From Lachnospiraceae bacterium (lineage in GTDB: Bacteria > Bacillota > Clostridia > Lachnospirales > Lachnospiraceae), in assembly GCA_009774345.1 (NCBI GenBank), contig VSNR01000029.1, positions 1 through 29,604 on the forward strand: a DNA stretch of 29,604 nucleotides, written 5' to 3'. Positions 15,699-23,636 of this stretch are shown here, one piece after another. Each line of letters opens with the position of its first letter. Positions within the stretch are counted from its first letter, which is position 1. The position numbers and the translations under genes are program-made. The notes beneath the pieces are model-generated. The model was not told the origin of the DNA and searched no databases. It was given only the letters and a program-made list of their open reading frames with translations.

Positions 15699-16553
15699 GT
15701 GGAAGAGTTACGTGCGAAATTAAAGGACAAGAAAAGAGTGGTAGTAAAGATCGGTTCCTCCTCGTTGCAGCACCCAGAGACAGGAGATCTCGATTATACG
15801 AAGATGGACATACTGGTGCGGGAACTGTGCAATATCAGAAATCAGGGAAAGGATGTCATCCTGGTGACATCGGGTGCCATCGGATGCGGCAGAAAGTCCC
15901 TGCATATCAAGCCGCCGCTGACGATTGCACAGAAGCAGGCGTGCGCGGCAATCGGACAGGCGAGACTGATGACAACTTACCAGCGGATCTTCTCAGAGTA
16001 CAGCCATCAGGCGGCACAGATTCTGCTCACCCGAAATACAATTGAGGCAGATTTAAACCGCCATAATGCGCAGAATACGTTTCATGAACTGCTTGCGATG
16101 GAAGTGATACCCATCGTGAATGAGAATGACACGATTTCAACTTTCGAGGTGGAGGATGTGATTGGCGACAATGATACGCTCTCCGCGATTGTCACAGCGC
16201 TCACAGGGGCGGATTTACTGATTTTGCTGTCGGATATCGACGGGCTGTACACCGATGACCCGCGGCAGAATCCAGATGCAGCGTTTATCCCGCAGGTTGA
16301 CCAGATCACAGAGGAGCTTCTCAAGATGGGCAAGGCATCGACTGGAAGCAGTGTCGGCACCGGAGGGATGGAAACCAAGCTCACGGCAGCGCAGATCGCG
16401 ACGTACTCGGGTGCAGATATGGTCATTGCTAACGGCAGGGATGTGCGTGTGATTCACCGCATTATGGAAGGCAGAAATTATGGGTCAATTTTTAAGGCAA
16501 ACAAAGATGAAAAATTTAATTTTACAGATTTTATAGATAATCTGCATCATTAA
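15699..16553 (+). CDS. proB: Glutamate 5-kinase
   Basis: This 284-residue enzyme catalyses the first step of proline synthesis, phosphorylating glutamate. Motifs: VVVKIGSSSL at the N-terminus, LVTSGAIGCGRKSL, IPIVNENDTIS, FEVEDVIGDNDTLSAIVT, LLSDIDGLYTDDPR and GTGGMETKLTAAQIA, which together define the amino-acid-kinase fold of ProB. It lacks the C-terminal PUA domain of longer family members. GTG 15699 is chosen for the CGGAGG site 9 nt upstream. The next step, proA, lies 3.5 kb downstream rather than adjacent. Confidence 0.96.
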   Translation: MEELRAKLKDKKRVVVKIGSSSLQHPETGDLDYTKMDILVRELCNIRNQGKDVILVTSGAIGCGRKSLHIKPPLTIAQKQACAAIGQARLMTTYQRIFSEYSHQAAQILLTRNTIEADLNRHNAQNTFHELLAMEVIPIVNENDTISTFEVEDVIGDNDTLSAIVTALTGADLLILLSDIDGLYTDDPRQNPDAAFIPQVDQITEELLKMGKASTGSSVGTGGMETKLTAAQIATYSGADMVIANGRDVRVIHRIMEGRNYGSIFKANKDEKFNFTDFIDNLHH

Positions 16554-16576
16554 TTTGATAAAGGAGGTTCTAATCG

Positions 16577-18175
16577 TTGCCAGATAAACCGACGAATATA
16601 AAACAAGAAATAAAGGACACAATACATAAGGTGAAAAAGACCAGCGTGCGGAGTATCGTCACAGGACGGATTGTCTCTATTCTGCCTGTTGTGCTTTTGC
16701 AGGGGCTGATTATCTATGCCTTGGCAAGATGGCTTGTGCCGTTTGCCACGCTGTTTTACAGCATTTTATCTGTTTTGTCTGCGCTGTTTGTCCTGTATCT
16801 CATATCGAAAAGGGATGAGGGCGCCTACAAGATGCTGTGGCTTCTGGTGATGTTTGTCGCGCCGCTGCCGGGAGCGCTGATGTATCTGCTCTATGGCAAC
16901 AAACGGACAGGAAAAGCGCTGGAACAAAGGATAAAGGCAGTAAACGGCCGCTTACCTGTTACATTGGCAAATGACGATGACGTTCAGCGCCAGCTAGAGC
17001 AGGAAGATAAGCGGATTGCACAAACTTTTGCTTATATGAAACGGCTTACAGGCTTTCCCGTACTCAGAAATGCTTCCGCACAGTATTATCCTGTCGGAGA
17101 GCTTTTGTTTGAGCAGATGCTGTCTGCTTTGAAGGAGGCGAAGCGCTATGTGTTCATTGAATACTTTATCGTGCAGGAAGGGGTACTGTGGCAGTCGATG
17201 GTCGAGGTCATGGAGCAGAAAGTGCAGGAAGGGGTCGATATCCGCGTGTTGTACGACGATATTGGCAGCATTGGCACTTTTTCACACAAGAATCGTAAAT
17301 CACTGCTCAAAAAAGGGATTAAATGCGAAAAGTTTAATCCAATGATCGTGCTGAGCGGGGCATTAAATAACAGAGATCACCGTAAAATTATGGTGGTGGA
17401 TGGCATGGTGGCGTTCAGCGGCGGCATCAATCTGGCAGATGAGTATATCAATGAGGAGCACCCTTTTGGACATTGGAAGGATATCGGATTTAAAATCACA
17501 GGCGATGCAGTCAGAAGCTACGCCTATATGTTTATAGAATTTTGGAACGCCTCTTCTTTTGACCGGATCACCAATGAATTGATCGGGAAAGATTATGATC
17601 AGATACAGATTCAGCGCGCAGAACATTTTGACGGTTATGTACAGCCCTATTACGATTCACCAAACAGAGAGGAGGCTGCCAGCAACAATCTTTTTATTGA
17701 TCTGCTTGGTCAGTCAAAAGAGTATGCATGGTTCTACACGCCGTATTTGCTGCTGGGAGACGGACTGCGCGATGCATTTGTGCGTGCAGCAAAGCGCGGT
17801 GTCGATGTGCGGATCATTATGCCCGGCATCCCGGATAAGAAGGTGGTGTACCGCATGTCGAGAAGCTATTACTACGACCTCTTGGAAGCAGGCGTGCGGA
17901 TTTTTGAATATACGCCGGGATTTGTCCACGCCAAGGCAAGCTTAGTCGATGACTGCATTGGCTCTGTCGGCACGGTGAATCTGGATTATAGAAGCCTGTA
18001 CCTGCATTATGAATGCAATGCGTTATTTTACAGGGCGTCCCTTTTGAAAGACTTGAAAAAAGATTTGGAGGAATCAATGGGCGTCAGCAGAGAGCGCACT
18101 TTGCAGGAGGAGCATAAAGGACTGGTACACAACATTGTGGACGGGGTCCTGCGTATCTTTGCACCGTTGGTGTAG
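16577..18175 (+). CDS. cls: Cardiolipin synthase
   Basis: This 532-residue membrane phospholipid synthase starts at TTG 16577, 9 nt after AAGGAGG. Membrane segments at about 31-75 and 85-106 (PLD-nuclease N-terminal type) are followed by two HKD phospholipase-D motifs: His268, Lys270, Asp275 in DHRKIMVVD and His451, Lys453, Asp458 in HAKASLVD. Each is followed by the usual GGxNL or GTVNLDYRS stretch. Both active-site halves are intact. It joins two phosphatidylglycerols to cardiolipin. It starts 23 nt after proB and is probably co-transcribed. Confidence 0.94.
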   Translation: MPDKPTNIKQEIKDTIHKVKKTSVRSIVTGRIVSILPVVLLQGLIIYALARWLVPFATLFYSILSVLSALFVLYLISKRDEGAYKMLWLLVMFVAPLPGALMYLLYGNKRTGKALEQRIKAVNGRLPVTLANDDDVQRQLEQEDKRIAQTFAYMKRLTGFPVLRNASAQYYPVGELLFEQMLSALKEAKRYVFIEYFIVQEGVLWQSMVEVMEQKVQEGVDIRVLYDDIGSIGTFSHKNRKSLLKKGIKCEKFNPMIVLSGALNNRDHRKIMVVDGMVAFSGGINLADEYINEEHPFGHWKDIGFKITGDAVRSYAYMFIEFWNASSFDRITNELIGKDYDQIQIQRAEHFDGYVQPYYDSPNREEAASNNLFIDLLGQSKEYAWFYTPYLLLGDGLRDAFVRAAKRGVDVRIIMPGIPDKKVVYRMSRSYYYDLLEAGVRIFEYTPGFVHAKASLVDDCIGSVGTVNLDYRSLYLHYECNALFYRASLLKDLKKDLEESMGVSRERTLQEEHKGLVHNIVDGVLRIFAPLV

Positions 18176-18215
18176 TGTGTTTTCATTATTAATTTTGGAA
18201 AGGAAAGATATATTT

Positions 18216-19037
18216 ATGTATATAGGAAATCATCTGTCCTCGGCTGACGGATATGAGATTATGGGAAAGGAAGCACTGAAATTAGGAGGCAACACCTTTG
18301 CTTTTTTTACAAGAAATCCAAGAGGCGGCGCGGTGAAGGCGCATGACCCCGAGGATGCTGCGAAGCTGTGCAGGCTGATGGAGGAACATCATTTTGGCAG
18401 GCTGGTTGCCCATGCACCCTACACATTAAATGTATGCTCTGACAAAGAGAAGATCCGAAAGTTTTCGCGGGAGGCGATGGCGGAGGATATAAGACGCATG
18501 GAATACCTTCCCGGCAACTACTATAATTTTCATCCCGGCTCGCATGTAGGTCAGGGAACGGACGTGGCAATTCCCATCATTGCAGAGGCGATCAACTATG
18601 CCGTAAAGCCGGAGTACACCACGACCGTTTTATTGGAGACGATGGCAGGAAAGGGTTCGGAGGTCGGCAGAAGCTTTGAGGAGCTGCGCGCGATTATTGA
18701 TCTTGTGGAATATCCAGAGCGGGTGGGCGTGTGCTTTGATACCTGTCATGTATGGGACGGCGGATATGACATTGTCGGAGACCTCGACGGCGTGTTAAAG
18801 ACATTTGATGACATCATAGGACTAGAGCGGCTCAAGGCAGTGCATTTCAATGACAGTATGAATGGGTGTGGTTCCCACAAAGACCGGCATCAAAAGATCG
18901 GTGAGGGTGAGATTGGCACAGAGGCTTTGAAGGCTGTGGCAAAACACCCGCTGCTCAAGGACAAGCCGTTTATACTGGAGACGCCAAATGACGATGAGGG
19001 CTATATCAAAGAGATTGCCATGGTTAGAAGCTGGTAA
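18216..19037 (+). CDS. nfo: Deoxyribonuclease IV (AP endonuclease)
   Basis: This 273-residue TIM-barrel enzyme of base-excision repair cuts at abasic sites. The zinc ligands of endonuclease IV are all recognisable: His in VAHAPYTLN and NFHPGSH, Glu in LLETMAG, Asp and His in VCFDTCHVWDGGYD, His in AVHFNDS, Asp and His in DRHQKIGEGEIG, and Glu in ILETPN. ATG 18216 follows GGAAAGGAAAG; in-frame upstream starts overlap cls and are unlikely. Its TAA stop lies inside the left target repeat of MITE copy B, so the insertion did not change the protein. Confidence 0.95.
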   Translation: MYIGNHLSSADGYEIMGKEALKLGGNTFAFFTRNPRGGAVKAHDPEDAAKLCRLMEEHHFGRLVAHAPYTLNVCSDKEKIRKFSREAMAEDIRRMEYLPGNYYNFHPGSHVGQGTDVAIPIIAEAINYAVKPEYTTTVLLETMAGKGSEVGRSFEELRAIIDLVEYPERVGVCFDTCHVWDGGYDIVGDLDGVLKTFDDIIGLERLKAVHFNDSMNGCGSHKDRHQKIGEGEIGTEALKAVAKHPLLKDKPFILETPNDDEGYIKEIAMVRSW

Positions 19038-19040
19038 TTT

Positions 19041-19173
19041 GTTACTGTTCAAACAGGACTTAGCATTTACTGCTAAGTCCGTGAGAAAACGTGCAGATTT
19101 TAAGTAAAAATCTATTTGCGAAGCAAATTTTGTATGGATTTTTACTTGTTACTGGCACGGAGTGAACAGTAAC
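19041..19173. mobile_element. MITE-like element, copy B (133 bp), with 8-bp target repeats
   Basis: The ends GTTACTGTTC (19041-19050) and GAACAGTAAC (19164-19173) are perfect 10-bp inverted repeats. They are flanked immediately by perfect direct repeats GGTAATTT (19033-19040 and 19174-19181). The inside mirrors copy A: hairpin GGACTTAGCA/TGCTAAGTCC (19056-19065 and 19071-19080), then CGTGAGAAAACGT, the ATTTGC-gaa-GCAAAT hairpin between AAAAAT and ATTTTT arms, and GTTACTG/CAGTAAC at the right end. It has no coding capacity. It fills most of the 200-bp gap between nfo and the next gene. Confidence 0.88.
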
Positions 19174-19237
19174 GGTAATTTTTAGATTTTGTATTTTTTG
19201 AAAATAGATGTTGCAAAGGGTATGGCTGGGGGTTAAT

Positions 19238-19474
19238 ATGAATATAGAAGAAAAAATAAAGCGTATCAACGAACTGTATCACAAATCGCAGGCGGAGGGC
19301 CTTACAGAAGAAGAAAAAGCGGAACAGGCTGCACTGCGTGCGGAATATGTGGCAAATGTGCGCGCAAATCTACGAGGGCAACTGGATCATATTTCTATCA
19401 AGGAACAAGATGGGAGTATCACAAATCTCGGGGAACAGCGTGCAAAACGGATGAATGAACGCAGGATAGAATGA
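19238..19474 (+). CDS. DUF896 family small protein (YnzC-like)
   Basis: This 78-residue protein starts with IEEKIKRINELYHKSQAEGLTEEEKAEQAALRAEYV, the helical hairpin of DUF896, then VRANLRGQLDHISI. B. subtilis YnzC is the structural prototype; its molecular role is unclear. The internal ATG at 19238 behind GGGGG is chosen since an in-frame ATG 30 nt upstream has no ribosome site and the family starts here. The next gene follows after 16 nt. Confidence 0.88.
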   Translation: MNIEEKIKRINELYHKSQAEGLTEEEKAEQAALRAEYVANVRANLRGQLDHISIKEQDGSITNLGEQRAKRMNERRIE

Positions 19475-19490
19475 ACCACGGAGTGAGGAA

Positions 19491-20072
19491 ATGGAAACCA
19501 AAGCAGAGATCAGGAAACGAATCCTTGAAGTTCGTAAGAGGCTGGGCGACGAGGAGATTGCAGCCAAGAGCGAGGCGATCGTACACAAGGTGATCAAGAC
19601 GCCAGAGTACAGGGAGGCAGACAATATCTTGCTGTATGCAGATTATTGCAGGGAAGTCATGACGCGCGGTATCTTTGAAGATGCCCTTCTTCATCGGAAA
19701 AGGATTTATTTCCCGCGCGTGGACAAGCTGACAAACACGATGGAATTTTATCAGGTAATCTCAATACGGCAGCTTGAACGGGGATATATGGATATCTTAG
19801 AGCCGAGAGAAGATCTCAAAGTCCGCTATAAGTTTCAGCCCAAAGAGGACACACTGGCAGTCCTGCCGGGGGTGGCGTTTGATACTTCAGGCTACCGCAT
19901 TGGATATGGAAAGGGTTTTTATGACCGGTATCTTGCAAACAAGCGTCAGATCTCGACAATGGCACTGGCGTTTGCCTGTCAGATCGTCGATGAAATTCCG
20001 CGTGACATACACGATATCAAGATGGACAAAATTGTGACGGAGGAGATTATCTATTCGTTTTTGAGAATATAA
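19491..20072 (+). CDS. fau: 5-formyltetrahydrofolate cyclo-ligase
   Basis: This 193-residue enzyme of folate metabolism converts 5-formyl-THF to 5,10-methenyl-THF using ATP. It has the N-terminal KAEIRKRILEVRK (substrate/ATP contact), KRIYFPRV, and the signature LPGVAFDTSGYRIGYGKGFYDRYL. The ATG follows GTGAGGA. It is closely spaced between the DUF896 gene and proA and is probably in the same transcript. Length is normal for the family. Confidence 0.94.
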   Translation: METKAEIRKRILEVRKRLGDEEIAAKSEAIVHKVIKTPEYREADNILLYADYCREVMTRGIFEDALLHRKRIYFPRVDKLTNTMEFYQVISIRQLERGYMDILEPREDLKVRYKFQPKEDTLAVLPGVAFDTSGYRIGYGKGFYDRYLANKRQISTMALAFACQIVDEIPRDIHDIKMDKIVTEEIIYSFLRI

Positions 20073-20099
20073 AATTGTGGATAGAATGGAGCGAAAATT

Positions 20100-21380
20100 A
20101 TGACAATAAAGGAAAAAGCAGCGGCGATGAAGCTGGACAGCACCTTGATGGCTTCCAAGCCTGCTGAGATGAGAAACCGTGCACTGGCTGAGATTATAAA
20201 AGCATTACAGGCGAATCAGGAGGAGATTTTTCGTGCAAATGAACAGGATTTGGCAGAAGCGGCGGAAAATAACGTGCCAGAAGCAGTTGTAAAGCGGCTG
20301 AAATTTACACCACAGAAGCTTTCTGATGCGGTAAAAGGGATTGAAAATCTGATTGCCATGCCAGATAAGGTCTATGAGACACAGCTTGTAAGAGAGTTGG
20401 ACGAGGGCCTGACACTGGTGCGTGAAAGCTGCCCGATCGGTGTGATCGGTGTGATCTTTGAGGCGCGGCCGGACGCGATGGTACAGATTGCCAGCCTGTG
20501 CATCAAAAGCGGAAACTGTGCGATCTTAAAGGGCGGAAGCGAGACAAAGCACACGAATAAAATCTTATTTTCACTGATTGCGCAGTCTGCTGCAAAGAGC
20601 GGTCTGCCAGAGAATTGTCTCTTTCAGGCAGAGCAGCGGGATGAGATTTCGGAGCTGTTGTCCTGTCATGAGTCCGTTGATTTATTGATACCGAGAGGTT
20701 CCAATGCCTTTGTGCAGTATATCATGGACCATACGAAGATTCCTGTCATGGGGCATGCGGACGGCATCTGTCATATCTATGTGGACAAAACGTTTGATAT
20801 CGACAAGGCGGTGCCGGTTCTCATCGACGCCAAGACACAGTATACAGCCGCCTGCAATGCAGTAGAAACGCTGCTGGTGCACAAGGATGCAGTGGATCTT
20901 CTGATGCCGCGGCTGAATCAGGCATTGAAGGAACATCAGATCGAACTGCGCGCCACTGCCGACATTGCCAGCCGCTATGACAGCATACAGGCGACAGAGG
21001 AGGATTTTGAGACAGAGTATCTTGATCTGATTCTCTCTGCAAAGACGGTTGAGAATATTGATGAGGCAATCGTACATATCAATCAATATGGCTCCCACCA
21101 TACAGACTGTATTATCACAGAAGACCGGGAAGCGGCAGAATACTTTATGCGGATGGTGGATTCTGCGGGCGTATACCAGAACTGCTCGACGCGCTTTGCA
21201 GACGGCTTTCGCTATGGCTTTGGCGCAGAGGTGGGCATCAGTACCGGCAAACTTCATGCAAGGGGGCCTGTGGGCATCGAGGGGCTGTTGACCTACAAGT
21301 ACAAACTCTATGGGAACGGTCAGATTGTCGCAGACTATGCCTCTGGAAAAAAAGAATTTCATTTTAAAGATTGTATGTGA
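20100..21380 (+). CDS. proA: Gamma-glutamyl phosphate reductase
   Basis: This 426-residue aldehyde-dehydrogenase-fold enzyme performs the second step of proline synthesis. Motifs: CPIGVIGVIFEARPDAMVQIA, LKGGSETKHTN, LIPRGSNAFVQYI, and the active-site Cys252 in TQYTAACNAVETLLVH. The C-terminal FADGFRYGFGAEVGISTGKLHARGP is also diagnostic. It is full length. The gene lies 27 nt after the cyclo-ligase gene, with four genes between it and proB. Confidence 0.96.
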   Translation: MTIKEKAAAMKLDSTLMASKPAEMRNRALAEIIKALQANQEEIFRANEQDLAEAAENNVPEAVVKRLKFTPQKLSDAVKGIENLIAMPDKVYETQLVRELDEGLTLVRESCPIGVIGVIFEARPDAMVQIASLCIKSGNCAILKGGSETKHTNKILFSLIAQSAAKSGLPENCLFQAEQRDEISELLSCHESVDLLIPRGSNAFVQYIMDHTKIPVMGHADGICHIYVDKTFDIDKAVPVLIDAKTQYTAACNAVETLLVHKDAVDLLMPRLNQALKEHQIELRATADIASRYDSIQATEEDFETEYLDLILSAKTVENIDEAIVHINQYGSHHTDCIITEDREAAEYFMRMVDSAGVYQNCSTRFADGFRYGFGAEVGISTGKLHARGPVGIEGLLTYKYKLYGNGQIVADYASGKKEFHFKDCM

Positions 21381-21393
21381 TAGGGGGAATATC

Positions 21394-22164
21394 ATGAAGA
21401 AGAAATCGTTTCTGCAAAAATGTAAAACTGGATTCATGCTGGCTGTGCTGACAGCAGTGGTGGCATGGATCAAACCGCCTGCTACAGCGCTTGCCTTTAA
21501 CGTGACACCGATTCAGATGGTGGAGATGTACGCGACCTCCGCGACACCCGTATATGCGGTGCCAGATGTCTATTCGCCGGTGGTCGTGTATCTGGAACGC
21601 TTTACCAATGTGCGGGTGTTTGGCATCACGGACAATGGATTTTATCAGGTGGATTTGAATGGAACCTACTATATACCGGGTCCTTTTATGGTATCGCGTA
21701 TTGAGCCGGAAAAGACAGAAAAGCAGAAGGCGCTGGATAATTTGGATGATTTTACCGCAGCTTACAGGATGCAGCTTGAGTTTATGGAGAGCTACTGTGA
21801 GGATTTTGCCTTGATTGACGTGACAGGAGACGGCATTCCAGAAATTTTTGACGATGCAGGCAGGGAAATCTATACCTATTATGATGAGCGCCCAGTGATG
21901 ATCTACTACTCAGACTATCCAGTGACCTTTTACTATTCCAAGAACGACAACAAGCTGATGGGGAAATACACATGGAATAAAAAAGAAATCTGGGAAGTAT
22001 ACAACAAAGATGTCTCCCTGCTGCCGTGGGGACAGTTTAAGTGTATATCCACCAATGCATCGCCCTACAAGGACCATGCCGTTGCGGTTTCGCGGGAATA
22101 TAAGAATGATGCTGAGACGAGAGCAGATCTCTACAACATTCTGAAAAAGATTTTATCACTGTAG
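21394..22164 (+). CDS. Secreted hypothetical protein
   Basis: This 256-residue protein starts at ATG 21394 after GGGGGAA; an in-frame upstream start inside proA is rejected. It has a signal peptide (KKKSFLQKC, then a hydrophobic core ending near ATALA). Residues 40-105 look like an SH3-like or cell-wall-binding segment (TPVYAVPDVYSPVVVYLER, then FYQVDLNGTYYI). A later LIDVTGDGIPEIF resembles a calcium-binding FG-GAP/EF-like repeat found in secreted Lachnospiraceae proteins. It is probably extracellular. I do not recognise a function. Confidence 0.75.
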   Translation: MKKKSFLQKCKTGFMLAVLTAVVAWIKPPATALAFNVTPIQMVEMYATSATPVYAVPDVYSPVVVYLERFTNVRVFGITDNGFYQVDLNGTYYIPGPFMVSRIEPEKTEKQKALDNLDDFTAAYRMQLEFMESYCEDFALIDVTGDGIPEIFDDAGREIYTYYDERPVMIYYSDYPVTFYYSKNDNKLMGKYTWNKKEIWEVYNKDVSLLPWGQFKCISTNASPYKDHAVAVSREYKNDAETRADLYNILKKILSL

Positions 22165-22182
22165 TTTTTTGATTCTATGACG

Positions 22183-22205
22183 GAGCGCACCTTATGGGTG
22201 CGCTC
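22183..22205 (+). terminator. GC-rich hairpin after the secreted protein gene
   Basis: GAGCGCACC (22183-22191) pairs perfectly with GGTGCGCTC (22197-22205) around TTATG. There is no T run after it (TAATAAAA), so it may be a weak terminator or an RNA-end stabiliser. Confidence 0.45.
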
Positions 22206-22235
22206 TAATAAAATATGGAGAAGGGGGGAATAGAA

Positions 22236-22463
22236 ATGTTTGGCAGAAAAAAGAATCAAAAAGCGCTGCGTCAGGAAGATGGTTATGATAAAGAAAATCA
22301 AATTCCCATTCTTAAATGCAGTATTTGTAACGGCGAGCGTGTCGCAGGCTTCAAAAATATTCATACAGGGAAATTTGAGGAGGTTATGTTTATCAAGACA
22401 GACCGGGATTTAGACGAATTTAAAACAAAGTATGGGGTAGAAACAATCGGGAAAGAGTATTAA
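22236..22463 (+). CDS. Small conserved protein with a CxxC pair
   Basis: This 75-residue protein starts at ATG 22236, 7 nt after GGGGGG. It has a basic N-terminus (FGRKKNQK), then LKCSICNGERVAGFKNIHTGKFEEV with one CxxC pair, and an acidic end (DRDLDEFKTKYGV). A single CxxC is not enough for a classic zinc ribbon unless it dimerises. I know of similar short proteins in Lachnospiraceae, but their function is unknown. Confidence 0.65.
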   Translation: MFGRKKNQKALRQEDGYDKENQIPILKCSICNGERVAGFKNIHTGKFEEVMFIKTDRDLDEFKTKYGVETIGKEY

Positions 22464-22568
22464 TATTGAATAGAACTATTCTTATTTGACTAATATGGTA
22501 AAATATAAAAATGTTAGTTAATAAGAGTGTTGGTGCAATAAACTAAGGATGAAAGGACGTGCAAATAC

Positions 22569-23003
22569 ATGATTCGGGAAATTACAGAACACGATTTTGA
22601 CCAGCTCATGACATTGTATATGCAGCTCCATGACAACCCTTTTCCTGAGAAGGATGAACATGTTATGGAGCTCTGGAACTGCATTCTCGCGGATAAGAAC
22701 CATCACATTATTGTGGCGGAGGAGGACGGGGCAATTGTATCCTCCTGCGTGTGTGTCATTATCCCTAATCTCACGAGAGGGCAGCGCCCTTATGCATTTA
22801 TTGAAAATGTGATTACAGATGAGAGATACCGCAAGCGAGGGCTGGCGACGGCTTGCCTTCACTTTGCAAAAGAGATTTCAAAGCGTGAAAACTGTTATAA
22901 AATGATGCTGCTCACAGGTTCGAAACAGGAGAGCACACTGAAATTCTATGAACAGGCAGGATATAATAAAAAGGATAAGACAGCATTCATTCAATGGCTG
23001 TGA
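22569..23003 (+). CDS. GNAT-family N-acetyltransferase
   Basis: This 144-residue protein has the GNAT fold: IREITEHDFDQLMTLYMQLH at the start, then IENVITDERYRKRGLATACL, where RKRGLA is the acetyl-CoA pyrophosphate loop, and LKFYEQAGY near the end. The acceptor substrate cannot be told from the sequence. The ATG follows AAAGGACGTG. It is 13 nt upstream of the next gene, so the two may be co-expressed. Confidence 0.88.
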   Translation: MIREITEHDFDQLMTLYMQLHDNPFPEKDEHVMELWNCILADKNHHIIVAEEDGAIVSSCVCVIIPNLTRGQRPYAFIENVITDERYRKRGLATACLHFAKEISKRENCYKMMLLTGSKQESTLKFYEQAGYNKKDKTAFIQWL

Positions 23004-23016
23004 TGGAGGTAAAACG

Positions 23017-23598
23017 ATGGAATACGATAAATATTTGGTAGAAGGAATGGGGTATAAATCCTGCTGGATGGTAATAGAGGGCTCGACGCAGCAGCAGATC
23101 GCAGATACTTTCCTGCAAAAAGAGACCGAACACTGTCCCTATCAGGCAGGTCTGGATAAGCTGCGTCAGGCAGAGTATAAGGAGAATCTTGTGTTCGTGA
23201 CGGCAGATTATCAAAATACAAACTTTGTGATGGGCATTAGCCTCAGCAAATTTTTTGATGAGCAGGACCAGATGCTTCCACGCTTGAAGCCATTTCCCAG
23301 AGTATATCTATATCTGACACACCGCGTCTCTGAATGCCATGGTTTTGCGGTGTTGGAATACGGCGTGATAAAGCGTTTTTACTATTTTAACGAAGACGAT
23401 ATCACAGACATCGGGGAGCCGCTTCCTGCTGAAGAGAAACTGGGATTTCATCTGCCCAAAGATTTTGATGAAATGTGGGATGATGACGACATTACAGAAA
23501 TGGATGAAGAAATTATCATCGCACTGGCGGCAGAACAGACAGGCGTTGATGCGGCGAAATATCCTTACGAAAATGTCATTATAGGGGAGATGATATGA
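23017..23598 (+). CDS. Hypothetical protein, acidic C-terminus
   Basis: This 193-residue soluble protein starts at ATG 23017 after GGAGG; a longer in-frame start overlaps the acetyltransferase and is rejected. The C-terminal part (GEPLPAEEKLGFHLPKDFDEMW, then DEEIIIALAAEQTGVD) resembles an uncharacterised group with a GEPxxxE...LGFxxP...DEExxxxxA...GxD pattern that I recall from diverse bacteria. No catalytic residues are evident. It lies between the acetyltransferase and the FIC gene. A toxin-immunity role is conceivable but unsupported. Confidence 0.65.
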   Translation: MEYDKYLVEGMGYKSCWMVIEGSTQQQIADTFLQKETEHCPYQAGLDKLRQAEYKENLVFVTADYQNTNFVMGISLSKFFDEQDQMLPRLKPFPRVYLYLTHRVSECHGFAVLEYGVIKRFYYFNEDDITDIGEPLPAEEKLGFHLPKDFDEMWDDDDITEMDEEIIIALAAEQTGVDAAKYPYENVIIGEMI

Positions 23599-23636
23599 CT
23601 GTGTGCATCATTAATGCATAGACAGGGAGAATGCAT

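Noticed and set aside
20682..21473. 263-codon open frame on the minus strand
   Set aside because: It lies fully antisense to proA and the next gene, has Cys/His-rich low-quality composition and no ribosome site; a shadow of the coding strand.
22464..22530. TTGACT near 22487 as promoter of the acetyltransferase
   Set aside because: The -10-like TAAAAT is only 7 nt away and no box occurs at 16-18 nt.
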